DNA from: an uncultured Lachnospiraceae bacterium
GTDB taxonomy: Bacteria; Bacillota; Clostridia; Lachnospirales; Lachnospiraceae
Reading direction: 5' to 3'
DNA length: 24,459 nucleotides
NCBI GenBank assembly: GCA_910585715.1
Contig: CAJUEX010000051.1
Span: forward strand, 1 to 24,459
The notes beneath the pieces are model-generated. The model was given only the letters and a program-made list of their open reading frames with translations. It made no database searches and had not been told where the DNA came from. The first letter of the stretch is position 1, and each line of letters begins with the position of its first letter. This document shows positions 16,219-24,000 of this stretch, one piece after another. The translations under genes were made by a program, and so were the position numbers.

Positions 16219-16247
16219 TTGACAAAGTAATTGTAATTTTATAATAT
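16219..16247 (+). promoter_or_regulatory. Candidate promoter of the VgrG/Rhs module
   Basis: TTGACA (16219-16224) is a perfect -35 box. The -10 may be TAATAT (16242-16247, 17-base spacer) or TATAAT (16240-16245, 15-base spacer). The surrounding 200 bases are extremely AT-rich, so chance -10 matches are common, but the exact -35 and the position after a terminator support it. The leader would be roughly 110 bases. Confidence 0.6.
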
Positions 16248-16365
16248 TAATATTATAAATTTGTTTTAATATTTAGTAATAATATAAAAGATAGATTAAA
16301 AGCGATTTATATTAATAAAAATATTTATGTATTTAACGTCTGCTTTAAAGAAATGGAGGATAAAT

Positions 16366-17031
16366 ATGCAGCAGGATGAATTTTTTGATGAGCAAATTAT
16401 TGATATGATAAATCAATCCCAACAAACAACCGGAGCCTCTGTATCCGCTCAGCCGATAGTTGAAGAAAAAGCAGAAGAGAAATACAGCCGGGAAGCAGAG
16501 GAAAAATCCGGCATTGCCCAGGGTATCAAGATTTTAGGAAAGTGGATTTATTTTGAACGGCTCCCTTTGGCGGATGGAACCATTACCATGATGCTTCCAA
16601 CTGATTTTGTGCCCATGAGTCAGGATATGGCAGAAAAAAAGTATCCATCACAGCAAAGACCGAAAACAATTCTGACGGATGAAACCGGAACGGTAAATCT
16701 GATGTTCCAGTACATGGACGGGGAAGAAAGCAACGAAACCATTGAAAGCTTCCGCAACCGGATTTTTGGCATGATGAAGAGGGTAAATCCGGGGATTAAA
16801 GAAATGGAAACAGGGGTGGTGGCAGCAGCAGGAAAACAGATTGCCTATGTGGAATTTTCAAATCCTGTTATGGATGGAAAGCTGTATAACCTTATGTTTT
16901 ATCTGGCGGTAAAAGGACGGCCATTGATGGGGAGCTTTAACTGCCGGACGAAGGAGATGAAATACTGGAGAAGGGCTGCTTTTGAAATGATGCAGTCAAT
17001 CGAAATGGCGGAAGCCAAAGAACAGCCATAG
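16366..17031 (+). CDS. DcrB/DUF1795-like protein, candidate Eag-type effector chaperone
   Basis: The 221-residue protein has a disordered, acidic N-terminal part (residues 1-55) and a DcrB/PsbP-like alpha/beta domain of about 145 residues, seen in ERLPLADGTITMMLPTDF, TVNLMFQYMD, the helix SFRNRIFGMM, and a late LMFYLAVKGRPLMGSF strand pair. There is no signal peptide, so it is probably cytoplasmic. In Gram-negative bacteria, DUF1795 proteins (EagR/EagT) bind the membrane helices of Rhs-type effectors and load them onto VgrG. Two VgrG-type proteins, a PAAR-like protein and an Rhs protein with hydrophobic segments lie downstream here, which fits. The frame opens at 16327, but TGGAGGA supports ATG 16366. 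Family assignment is by fold-like pattern. Confidence 0.65.
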   Translation: MQQDEFFDEQIIDMINQSQQTTGASVSAQPIVEEKAEEKYSREAEEKSGIAQGIKILGKWIYFERLPLADGTITMMLPTDFVPMSQDMAEKKYPSQQRPKTILTDETGTVNLMFQYMDGEESNETIESFRNRIFGMMKRVNPGIKEMETGVVAAAGKQIAYVEFSNPVMDGKLYNLMFYLAVKGRPLMGSFNCRTKEMKYWRRAAFEMMQSIEMAEAKEQP

Positions 17032-17045
17032 AAAGGAAGGTACAT

Positions 17046-18563
17046 ATGAAACAAATTATTTCTTTTGAAAATCTGACAGTTGCCCCCTATAAGGTAGAGC
17101 GGTTATTGGATGTACGGGTGGAACATCGGATGAATGAGCACAGTACCTTTTATTTTAAGGCGTTGCTTTCTGATGAGCAGAAGGACAGCTATGCAAAAAG
17201 CAGCAGGGAAGGAAGCAATGTGAGCCTGATGATGAAAGTCTCCGGCGGTAAAAGCAAAATTTTGTTTCAGGGAATGGTGCAGGATGTAAAGGTCAAGGCA
17301 CTGCAGGGAGTGTATTATATGGAGGTATATGCCATTTCCCATAGTTATCTTTTGGATGTAGGGAAAAAGAGCCGCACCTTTCAGAATAAGAAAATGTCTT
17401 ATAAGGAGCTGATACAGCAGGTGGCTTCCGGGTATAAGGATGCCATGATAGAAGATGAAGCTTCCAAAGGAGCCAAAACAGGTCAGTTTCTTGTTCAGTA
17501 TGAAGAAACGGACTGGGAATTTTTAAAGCGGCTGGCTTCCCATTTTCATACGGGGTTGGTAAGCGATATTTATCTCGGGCATCCTGCATGTTATTTTGGA
17601 GCGCCGCATAATGGAAAAATATCCATAGACGTAATGGACTATGGAGTAAAACAGGATATAGCAAGGTATCTGAAGCTGTCAAAGAACGGTGTAGAGGGCT
17701 TGCAGGAGCAAGACTTTATCTACTACGAAGTGGAAACAAACCAGCCTGCAAGTATTGGAGATACCGTACAGTTCCAGGGACAGACGTTCTATGTTTATAA
17801 AATACTGGGGCATATGGAAAAAGGGATTTTCCGATATGGCCTCACCTTAACCACTCAAAAAGGAATGAGCCAGCCCCGGCAGCAGCATGAGCGGATTGCC
17901 GGCGGTTCTTTAAGCGGAAGAATTGCGGAAATTCAAAATGACCGGGTAAAGGTTTCCCTGGAGATAGATGAAATTTCAGGGCATTCTCCGGGAGAGCTTT
18001 GCTTTTTCCCCTATTCTACCATTTATTCTTCCAAGGATGGGAGCGGATGGTATTGTATGCCGGAAATCGGGGATCAGGTACGAATTTATTTTCCGGATGG
18101 TATCGAAGAACATAGCTATGCCATCAGCTCTGTGCATGAAGCAGTAGACCCTTCCCTGATGAAAGGTATGGGAAGCGGTTCTATGGGAGATGGAAGCGGC
18201 GGGGCAGGCAACAGTGCGGGAGGCAGCGCCGGCGCTTCCGGCGGCGGAGCTTACAGCGGACAACGGGATGATCCAAGCGTAAAATCTATCCGCAATCAGG
18301 ACGGAAAAGAAATTCGTCTGACGCCGGACGGCATTTATATTATTGCGGACGGCACCACCATTACCTTAACGGATGATGGAGGCGTTTCCATAATAAGCGA
18401 CCAGAATATAGAGTTTAAATCGGATAAAAACATTATTATAAGCGCTGAGCAGAATGTAAATATCGTTGGGCTTACGGGAGTGGATTTAAGCTGCAATGAG
18501 ACGGCATCTATAAAAATGAAAGATAATGTGGAAGTAATTGGACAGGAAGTAAAGTCCAATTAA
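17046..18563 (+). CDS. VgrG-type contractile injection spike protein
   Basis: The 505-residue protein follows the VgrG/gp27-gp5 plan. The N-terminal gp27-like region (to about 270) includes FQNKKMSYKELIQQV and the family hallmark YEETDWEFLKRLASHF at residues 152-167. An OB-fold gp5-like domain (about 285-370) contains WYCMPEIGDQVRIYFPDG. A Gly/Ser/Ala-rich linker runs from about 374 to 405. The final 90 residues are short repeating beta strands (GKEIRLTPDGIYIIADG, then SDKNIIISAEQNVNIVG), as in gp5 needle repeats. Such trimers form the tip of phage-tail-like injection devices. It starts 14 bases after the DcrB-like gene. It shares motif order with the head of the protein at 21028. Confidence 0.85.
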   Translation: MKQIISFENLTVAPYKVERLLDVRVEHRMNEHSTFYFKALLSDEQKDSYAKSSREGSNVSLMMKVSGGKSKILFQGMVQDVKVKALQGVYYMEVYAISHSYLLDVGKKSRTFQNKKMSYKELIQQVASGYKDAMIEDEASKGAKTGQFLVQYEETDWEFLKRLASHFHTGLVSDIYLGHPACYFGAPHNGKISIDVMDYGVKQDIARYLKLSKNGVEGLQEQDFIYYEVETNQPASIGDTVQFQGQTFYVYKILGHMEKGIFRYGLTLTTQKGMSQPRQQHERIAGGSLSGRIAEIQNDRVKVSLEIDEISGHSPGELCFFPYSTIYSSKDGSGWYCMPEIGDQVRIYFPDGIEEHSYAISSVHEAVDPSLMKGMGSGSMGDGSGGAGNSAGGSAGASGGGAYSGQRDDPSVKSIRNQDGKEIRLTPDGIYIIADGTTITLTDDGGVSIISDQNIEFKSDKNIIISAEQNVNIVGLTGVDLSCNETASIKMKDNVEVIGQEVKSN

Positions 18564-18617
18564 GAACTGTTAAAAATAACTTGTGAATAGTGCGCAGGAT
18601 TTTTTTACAGTTCCTTA
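18560..18617. repeat. Intergenic inverted repeat after the VgrG gene
   Basis: TTAAGAACTGTTAAAAAT (18560-18577) is nearly the reverse complement of ATTTTTTTACAGTTCCTTAA (18599-18618), with one inserted base and one mismatch, around a 21-base loop. The first bases include the vgrG stop. The T-run is inside the right arm rather than after it, so it is not a standard terminator. It may be a small dispersed repeat or an RNA structure between the spike and the pentapeptide genes. Confidence 0.5.
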
Positions 18618-18635
18618 AGTGCGGAGGTACATAGA

Positions 18636-19643
18636 GTGCAAAGTTTTGATTTACAACGAAAAAGCAAGGAGCTGCTTACCCGCCTGGATGATTATGTAAA
18701 AGGTCATTTTGAACAGTTGGAGGCCGGGTTTTTAGACTGCTTTTCAGAGTATTGCGACAAAATTTATCAAATGCAGCAGAAAGGCGAAAAAGGAGCAATT
18801 GCTTATATTCATTTTTCTGTTTTGCGGACAAATATTTTATTGAAAAAACATGAAATCCGGATGGATGCCTATGATGAGAACTGGTATATGGATTCGGTGG
18901 AATGCAGCGGCAAATATCCGGTAGGAGAGTTTTATTCTTATTTAGAGGAATATGGAGATATGGTGGAGGAATTGCGCAGAAGCTCCATGGGAAAAGTAAG
19001 TCTGGCAAAGGCTCAGGAAAGAGTATTTGATGAAAGCAATTACTATCTTTTTTTCGTGGCTGAACTGATTCGGATAGGAATGAGAAAAGCAGTCCGGACA
19101 GAGGCATATGAAAGGATAGCAAGAACACCGTGTTTTATCGTGTGCATTGGTGGCTTTATGGACCGTTTTGACATTTTGTATAAAGAGGACCATACCGTAA
19201 AAGACGGCAAAGAGGTGAAGCGCTGTCTCCAATCCGGGGACAGGAGGCTTTTTTCTTATGAAATAAATGAAAACCTGGATTTATCCAAAGGGAATTATGA
19301 AGAACTGGAGTTTCAGTATTCCTCTTTTTCAGGCTGTGATTTTACAAAAAGTAACTGGAACAAGGGCAGGCTCCTTTTTTGCAATTTCCAAAATACTATC
19401 TTAAGAAATGCAAAAATGGAAAAAATGAAAATTTTCGATACGGATTTCTCAGGAGCAACGCTGGAAAATGTAAGCTTTTCAGGAGGAAAACTAAAGCATG
19501 TTTCCTTTGCAGGCGCAACGCTTTCAGGGGTGGACTTTTCCAATGCATTGGTGGCAGAAGAAATAGACTTTCAGGATGCCAGGATTGTAGATTGTAATCT
19601 TCCGAAAAATGCAGCAGTGCCAAGCCGGAAAGAATCTGGCTAA
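18636..19643 (+). CDS. Pentapeptide-repeat protein with unknown N-terminal domain
   Basis: The 335-residue protein starts with GTG, placed eight bases after GGAGG (18623-18627). Residues 1-220 form a charged, Tyr-rich, apparently helical domain that I do not recognise (it contains AYIHFSVLRTNILLKKHEIR). From about 228 to 327 the sequence turns into pentapeptide repeats of the A(D/N)LXX kind: CDFTKSNW, CNFQNTILRNA, TDFSGATLENVSF, VSFAGATLSGVDFSNA. These stack as a right-handed square beta-helix. Pentapeptide-repeat proteins are recurrent in VgrG/Rhs/DUF4280 loci of Clostridia; a structural or cargo-adaptor role is inferred. The stop codon lies within a half-copy of the dispersed palindrome, so the original C-terminus may have been different. 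Confidence 0.8.
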   Translation: MQSFDLQRKSKELLTRLDDYVKGHFEQLEAGFLDCFSEYCDKIYQMQQKGEKGAIAYIHFSVLRTNILLKKHEIRMDAYDENWYMDSVECSGKYPVGEFYSYLEEYGDMVEELRRSSMGKVSLAKAQERVFDESNYYLFFVAELIRIGMRKAVRTEAYERIARTPCFIVCIGGFMDRFDILYKEDHTVKDGKEVKRCLQSGDRRLFSYEINENLDLSKGNYEELEFQYSSFSGCDFTKSNWNKGRLLFCNFQNTILRNAKMEKMKIFDTDFSGATLENVSFSGGKLKHVSFAGATLSGVDFSNALVAEEIDFQDARIVDCNLPKNAAVPSRKESG

Positions 19644-19732
19644 GCACCCGCATATTTATAAGGGCCACTTAAGAAATCACTTTCAGCCGGCAGCGGGCTT
19701 TGATTTCCGGGCGGGAAAGCTGGGAGCTGAAC
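19638..19732. repeat. Diverged half-copy of the 13-kb palindromic element
   Basis: This stretch aligns by eye with the reverse complement of bases 13094-13188. Both read GCTAAGC, then TTTATAAGGGC, then AGAAATCACTTTC, then AAAGCTG and GCTGAAC, in the same order and spacing, with about three quarters or more of positions shared. Only one arm is present, so no long hairpin forms. The match begins inside the last codons of the pentapeptide gene and includes its TAA stop. Confidence 0.7.
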
Positions 19733-19857
19733 GTTTGAGAAAAGCGGGTAAGTTATGAGCTGAACGTTTGAGAAAAGCGGGCAAGTTATGGGCTGAATAG
19801 TTGAGAAAAGCGGGTAAGTTATGAGCTGAACGGTTGAGAAAAGGCAGGTTAAGCTAT
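19724..19857. repeat. Four tandem copies of a 33-35 bp unit
   Basis: Units start at 19724, 19757, 19790 and 19823. The first three are 33 bases, with only a few differences; the fourth is 35 bases and more diverged. Each starts with the end of the half-element (GAGCTGAAC or variant) and ends GGGTAAGTTAT or similar. The G that opens each following unit makes an ATG: two boundaries read ATG AGC TGA and one ATG GGC TGA. After the fourth unit the same position is the start codon of the next gene. Exact spacing without unique spacers excludes a CRISPR array. Confidence 0.85.
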
Positions 19858-20380
19858 GGATTATTTTAGAATGATAACGGATAAACGATTATGCAGGCTG
19901 CCCAGACTGCAAATACCGAAAGAACTTTTAAAAGCTGAAATGACGAAGCCTTCCATTGTTTATGTGGAGGGGAACCATGGGCTGAGCATAGATTATGCAG
20001 ATTATCTGGAAAAGCCGTTTCCTTTGATTGCAGAAAAATTTCAGAGGATTTTACAAAAGTATCAGCCGGATATGGCGCTGCGCCGGGTAACGCTCATTGA
20101 AAAAGAAACAGGACAGCAAAAGCCTTATTACCTGATGATGCCGCCAAAGATAACATGTGCGGATAAGGAGGGCTCCCGGTATGATGCCGTGGGAAAAGTG
20201 CAGGACTTTGTTTTGGATGTAAAAAAGGCAGGAAACCGGAAGATTTTTCTGGCAGAGGATTACGGCAGCGAGTTGCTGGTCCGGCTGGATGTGGCGGAGA
20301 GCATTTTACGGCGTAAGGCTGATGGGATCTGGTTTGAACCGGTGAAAACAGCAGAAAGGAGCAGGGAAGATGTCAGATGA
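19856..20380 (+). CDS. Small soluble protein with Imm11/DUF1629-like C-terminus
   Basis: The 174-residue product has no signal peptide or membrane segment. It begins MDYFRMITDKRLCRLPRLQ, has a central Lys-rich part with PYYLMMPPKI, and ends with KIFLAEDYGSELLVRLDVAE and then DGIWFEPV. This closing pattern (KIF, a serine/leucine strand, a helix, and a GhxFEPV end) resembles the Imm11/DUF1629 family of polymorphic-toxin immunity proteins. The resemblance is by eye and limited to the C-terminal third. Its ribosome-binding region GGCAGG is the last of four tandem repeats. Its end overlaps the DUF4280 gene by eleven bases, so the two are probably made together. It might instead be an adaptor of the PAAR-like protein. 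Confidence 0.55.
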   Translation: MDYFRMITDKRLCRLPRLQIPKELLKAEMTKPSIVYVEGNHGLSIDYADYLEKPFPLIAEKFQRILQKYQPDMALRRVTLIEKETGQQKPYYLMMPPKITCADKEGSRYDAVGKVQDFVLDVKKAGNRKIFLAEDYGSELLVRLDVAESILRRKADGIWFEPVKTAERSREDVR

Positions 20381-20855
20381 GATAAAAAATGAAGCAGAAA
20401 ATCAGGAAGAGCAGGAAGTGCAATATCCTTATGCGGTACGGGGCGCAACCATATATTGTGAATGCGGAACCCATATGAGAAAGCTGGATTTGCCGGTATC
20501 CCATGGTTCTTATATCCGGGATAAGGCAATGATGAATAATGAAGACTGCAAGGTGGGGCTGGACCAGAATATTCCCCCCTTTGGGGCATGCAGGTCGGAT
20601 AAAAAGGATGGAATTGATATTAAGATTGAGGATGCAAAAGACTTATTGCCTATTGCAGATGAAAACGGAAATCCGGTTGAAATTCCTATGCCGGTTGAAG
20701 GAAAGCTGTGCGAACCCAGGCTGGAAGCCAGATGGGCGGAAGCCCAGGAAAAGACTCTGGTAGATGGTAAGCCGGCGCTTACCGTAAAATGCACCATAGC
20801 CTGCAGCTATGGCGGGACCATTGGCTTTATGGATGCCGGACAGGATGTATACTGA
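20370..20855 (+). CDS. DUF4280 PAAR-like spike-tip protein
   Basis: The 161-residue protein shows the DUF4280 pattern: an early strand VRGATIYCECGTH with C30, C32 and H35, then further Cys/His residues (H45, C60, C74 in PPFGACRS) and a final CTIACSYGGTIGFMDAGQD. DUF4280 is a PAAR-like family. PAAR proteins form a metal-bound cone that sharpens the VgrG tip and carries toxins. Here the protein stands alone and lies between two VgrG-type genes. AAAGGAG at 20355-20361 supports the start, inside the preceding gene. The first 18 residues are acidic and probably disordered. Confidence 0.82.
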   Translation: MSDEIKNEAENQEEQEVQYPYAVRGATIYCECGTHMRKLDLPVSHGSYIRDKAMMNNEDCKVGLDQNIPPFGACRSDKKDGIDIKIEDAKDLLPIADENGNPVEIPMPVEGKLCEPRLEARWAEAQEKTLVDGKPALTVKCTIACSYGGTIGFMDAGQDVY

Positions 20856-20859
20856 TGCG

Positions 20860-20982
20860 GAATCAAATACCCCGCCCCAGGCAACGGGGTATCAAGCTTA
20901 AAGTGTCCCAGGGGGCGGGAATTTGATTCTTGCGGCATTTGTCAAATGCCCGTGCAGGCACGGCGTCTGAATCATTGCCTGC
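20860..20982 (+). promoter_or_regulatory. Dense cluster of competing hairpins before the VgrG-Rhs gene
   Basis: GAATCAAAT (20860-20868) pairs with ATTTGATTC (20921-20929), extended inward by CCCGCCCC with GGGGCGGG. The same left strand can instead form TACCCCG with CGGGGTA close by. Further perfect stems follow: GGCATTTG/CAAATGCC (20934-20950), CCGTGC/GCACGG (20950-20963), and GCAGGCA (20954-20960) with TGCCTGC (20976-20982), the last two sharing bases. There is no T-run. The region lies in the 172-base gap before the large gene and could control read-through or translation, or be a dispersed repeat. Confidence 0.55.
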
Positions 20983-21027
20983 AAAAATAAAAAGAGTACA
21001 AGGCTTCCGGAAAAAGGAGGAGCACAG

Positions 21028-24000
21028 ATGGACGAGAAAAGAGCACAGGATGAATTTACCCACGGTCAGATAAAAGTGGAATGCCCGTACCCGATTCAGC
21101 AGGTTTGTGAGCTTGAGATAACCAGAAAGCTGAATGAGCATGGGAGGGGGTTTGTAAAAGGAATTATACGGGAAGAAGAAGGCGCAAGATGCATTCACCG
21201 GGCAGGAAGTCTTGATTCCATTGCCGTTTACGGGAAAAATGCTGCAGGGGAAACGCTGCTTTTTTCCGGTGTGGTAACGGAGCTTAAGGTGCTTTATCAG
21301 GATTGTACATACTATGCGGAAATCAAAGGCTTATCCTGGAGCAGCCTGTTGGATTACGAAGTAAAAAACCGCTCCTTCCAAAATAAGAGCATGACTTATT
21401 CCGCCCTGCTGGAACAGATATTGAAGGACTATCCGGGGAGCATGTTTATAAATAAAACCCAGCCTTCCGGACAGCCTACAGGGCAGTTTATTCTCCAATA
21501 CGGGGAGACGGACTGGCAGTTTTGCAAGCGTCTTGCCACTCATTTCCAGACACAGCTGGCAGCGGATATTTTGAGCAAAAAGCCGGCTTTCTGGTTTGGC
21601 CTGCCTAAAAATAACAGCACATTAAAAAGTGTGAGCCGGGTGGTGACCAAAAGAGCCGCAGGCAAGTATCAGCAGGCAGCAGTTTCTGATTTTTTCCTGT
21701 TGGAAGAGCAGTTCGTCAAGTATCATATTGAAAGCAAAGAGCGCCTGGAGCTGGGGAACCTTGTGGAATATGCCGGACGTTCCATGGTAATCGAAGAAAG
21801 CCGGGCTGTTTTGGAAAAAGGAGTTCTTTGTTATACATATACACTGGGATTAGAAGAATCATTGCGTTTGCCAAAGGAAATGAATCCACGTATACATGGG
21901 ATATCTTTGCCGGGCAGGGTTTTGGAAAGAGAAAACCAGCAGGTAAAGCTGAAACTGGAAATTGATAAGGTGCAGGATGCGGAAACCGCCTGCTGGTTTC
22001 CTTATGCCTCTCAGGCAAACAACCTGTTTTATTGTATGCCGGAAATCGGCACTGAGGTGTCCCTGTATTTTTCAAACAGCGATGAGACCAGCGGCATTGC
22101 AATGAATGCAGTGCGGAAAAATGGAGGAAGCTGCGCCAAGACCTCCGATCCAAAGCAGAAATATATGGGAATACCCGAAGGAAAAGAATTTAAGCTGGGA
22201 GTAACCGATATTGATTTTACAGCTCATGAAAAGTTATTTATGAAAATCACTGCCGGGAATGGCGTACAGGTTCAAAGCCATGAGGATTTCAATATCTTTA
22301 CCAGACAAAAGCTTTTTATGGAAGCAAAGGAGCTGATAAAGGTATTTGCCAAAACAGGAGATATTCTTGTAGGCGCAAAGGAGGAATCGGGGCTTTATTT
22401 ACTTGGAGGAGCGGATGGGGATACCCATATCAAGGCGGGGAATTATCTCATATATGATGGGCGGCGGAAGGAAATCTTTACAGAGCGGCTGAATAAAGAG
22501 ATTGCTTATGAAGAGAAGAAGATGGACTGGCTGAAGCTGGTAGGCAATGTGCTCATCGGCCTGGCTGTAGTGGCTGTGGTAGCAGGAGCCATTTTTCTTA
22601 CAGGAGGGTCGGCAGCCGTTGTCCTGGGGGCGGCTATCAGCGGAAGTATGGCTGTAGGAGCAACTGCAGTATCGGATATTATGCGGGGAGAGGTAAGCGG
22701 CTGGCAGGATTATGCGCTGGCCGGCCTGAAGGGAGCAATTGAAGGCGCCGTATCCGGAGCAATCATGGGAGCTAAGGCTTTAAAAGGAGCAAAGCTCATT
22801 ACGAAAATGTTTGTCAGCGGCGGGGTTTCCTTTTTGACGGATGCAATTTCACAAGGAATTGATATTCTTACCGGAAGAGCTTCCGGTTATGATTGGAAGC
22901 AGGGACTGATTTCTTTTGGAATAGGATTTATCATGCCGGCTATTTCTGAAGGAATTCAAAAAGGATTCAAAAAGCTGTTGGAGAAGTATGGAAATAAAAT
23001 GCCTAAATGGCTGGCTAATACTCTTTGCAGGCTGGGAGGAGAACCGGTAGATTTAATTAATGGAAATGTGCTTTATGATATTATGGATTTTGAACTGCCA
23101 GGTCCTTTACCATTGCAATGGAAGCGGATTTGGTGCAGTGCCAGTCAGATTGTGGGACATTTGGGTTATGGTACCCGCTGCAATTATGAAATGGGATTGG
23201 AGGTGTTTGAGGAAGAGTATGCTTTAGTTGTTTTCTTAAATGATGGACGCATATGTGCATTCCCCAATATTTTAACAGGAGAAGAATCTTTCAATGATGA
23301 AAACAAATTACTTTTAAGAAGAAAAGAGGATCATTATCAGCTGTTTGACCCGGAAAGCAGATATAGTTATTTTCTTTATCCCAGCAAAAATGGTTATTTT
23401 TCATATAAGCTCACCAAGATACAGAACCAACAGGGACATCAGATACAGTTTTTCTATGATACAAACGGTTATTTATGCCAGATAGTGGACAGCGTAGGAA
23501 GAGAATTGAACATTACAACTAATCATCAGGGAAGAATTACCCGGGTGGCTTTAAAAGAAGATAATTATCCGGGGTCCCATGTTCTGGTCTGCTATGCATA
23601 TAATCAAGAACAGGATTTGGAAACAGTTACGGATGCCTTAGGCGCAGACAGTCGTTTGGAATATCGTAATCATCTGCTGGTAAGAAAAATCGACCGGAAT
23701 AAAAACTCCTTTTATTGGCAATATGATTGTTATCAATATGGAGCAAGAGCCATCCGAACCTGGGGGGATGGGGGAGTCTTAAGCCTGTGGATTGACTATC
23801 ATGATAAAGAAAGATACAATACCGTTAGAACAAGCCGGAAGAGCCTGCCAAGCGAATATCATTACAATGAGAAAATGCTTTGTACCCGGATTGTTTATCC
23901 TGATTTAACCGAAATCAGGGAAACATATAATGAACGCTATCAAACGGTGAGCCAGGTGGATGAGGAAGGGCGTCTGACACAGTATCAGTATAATGACTGG

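Noticed and set aside
19724..19857. CRISPR array
   Set aside because: The four units join directly without unique spacers, so this is a tandem duplication and no cas gene is near.
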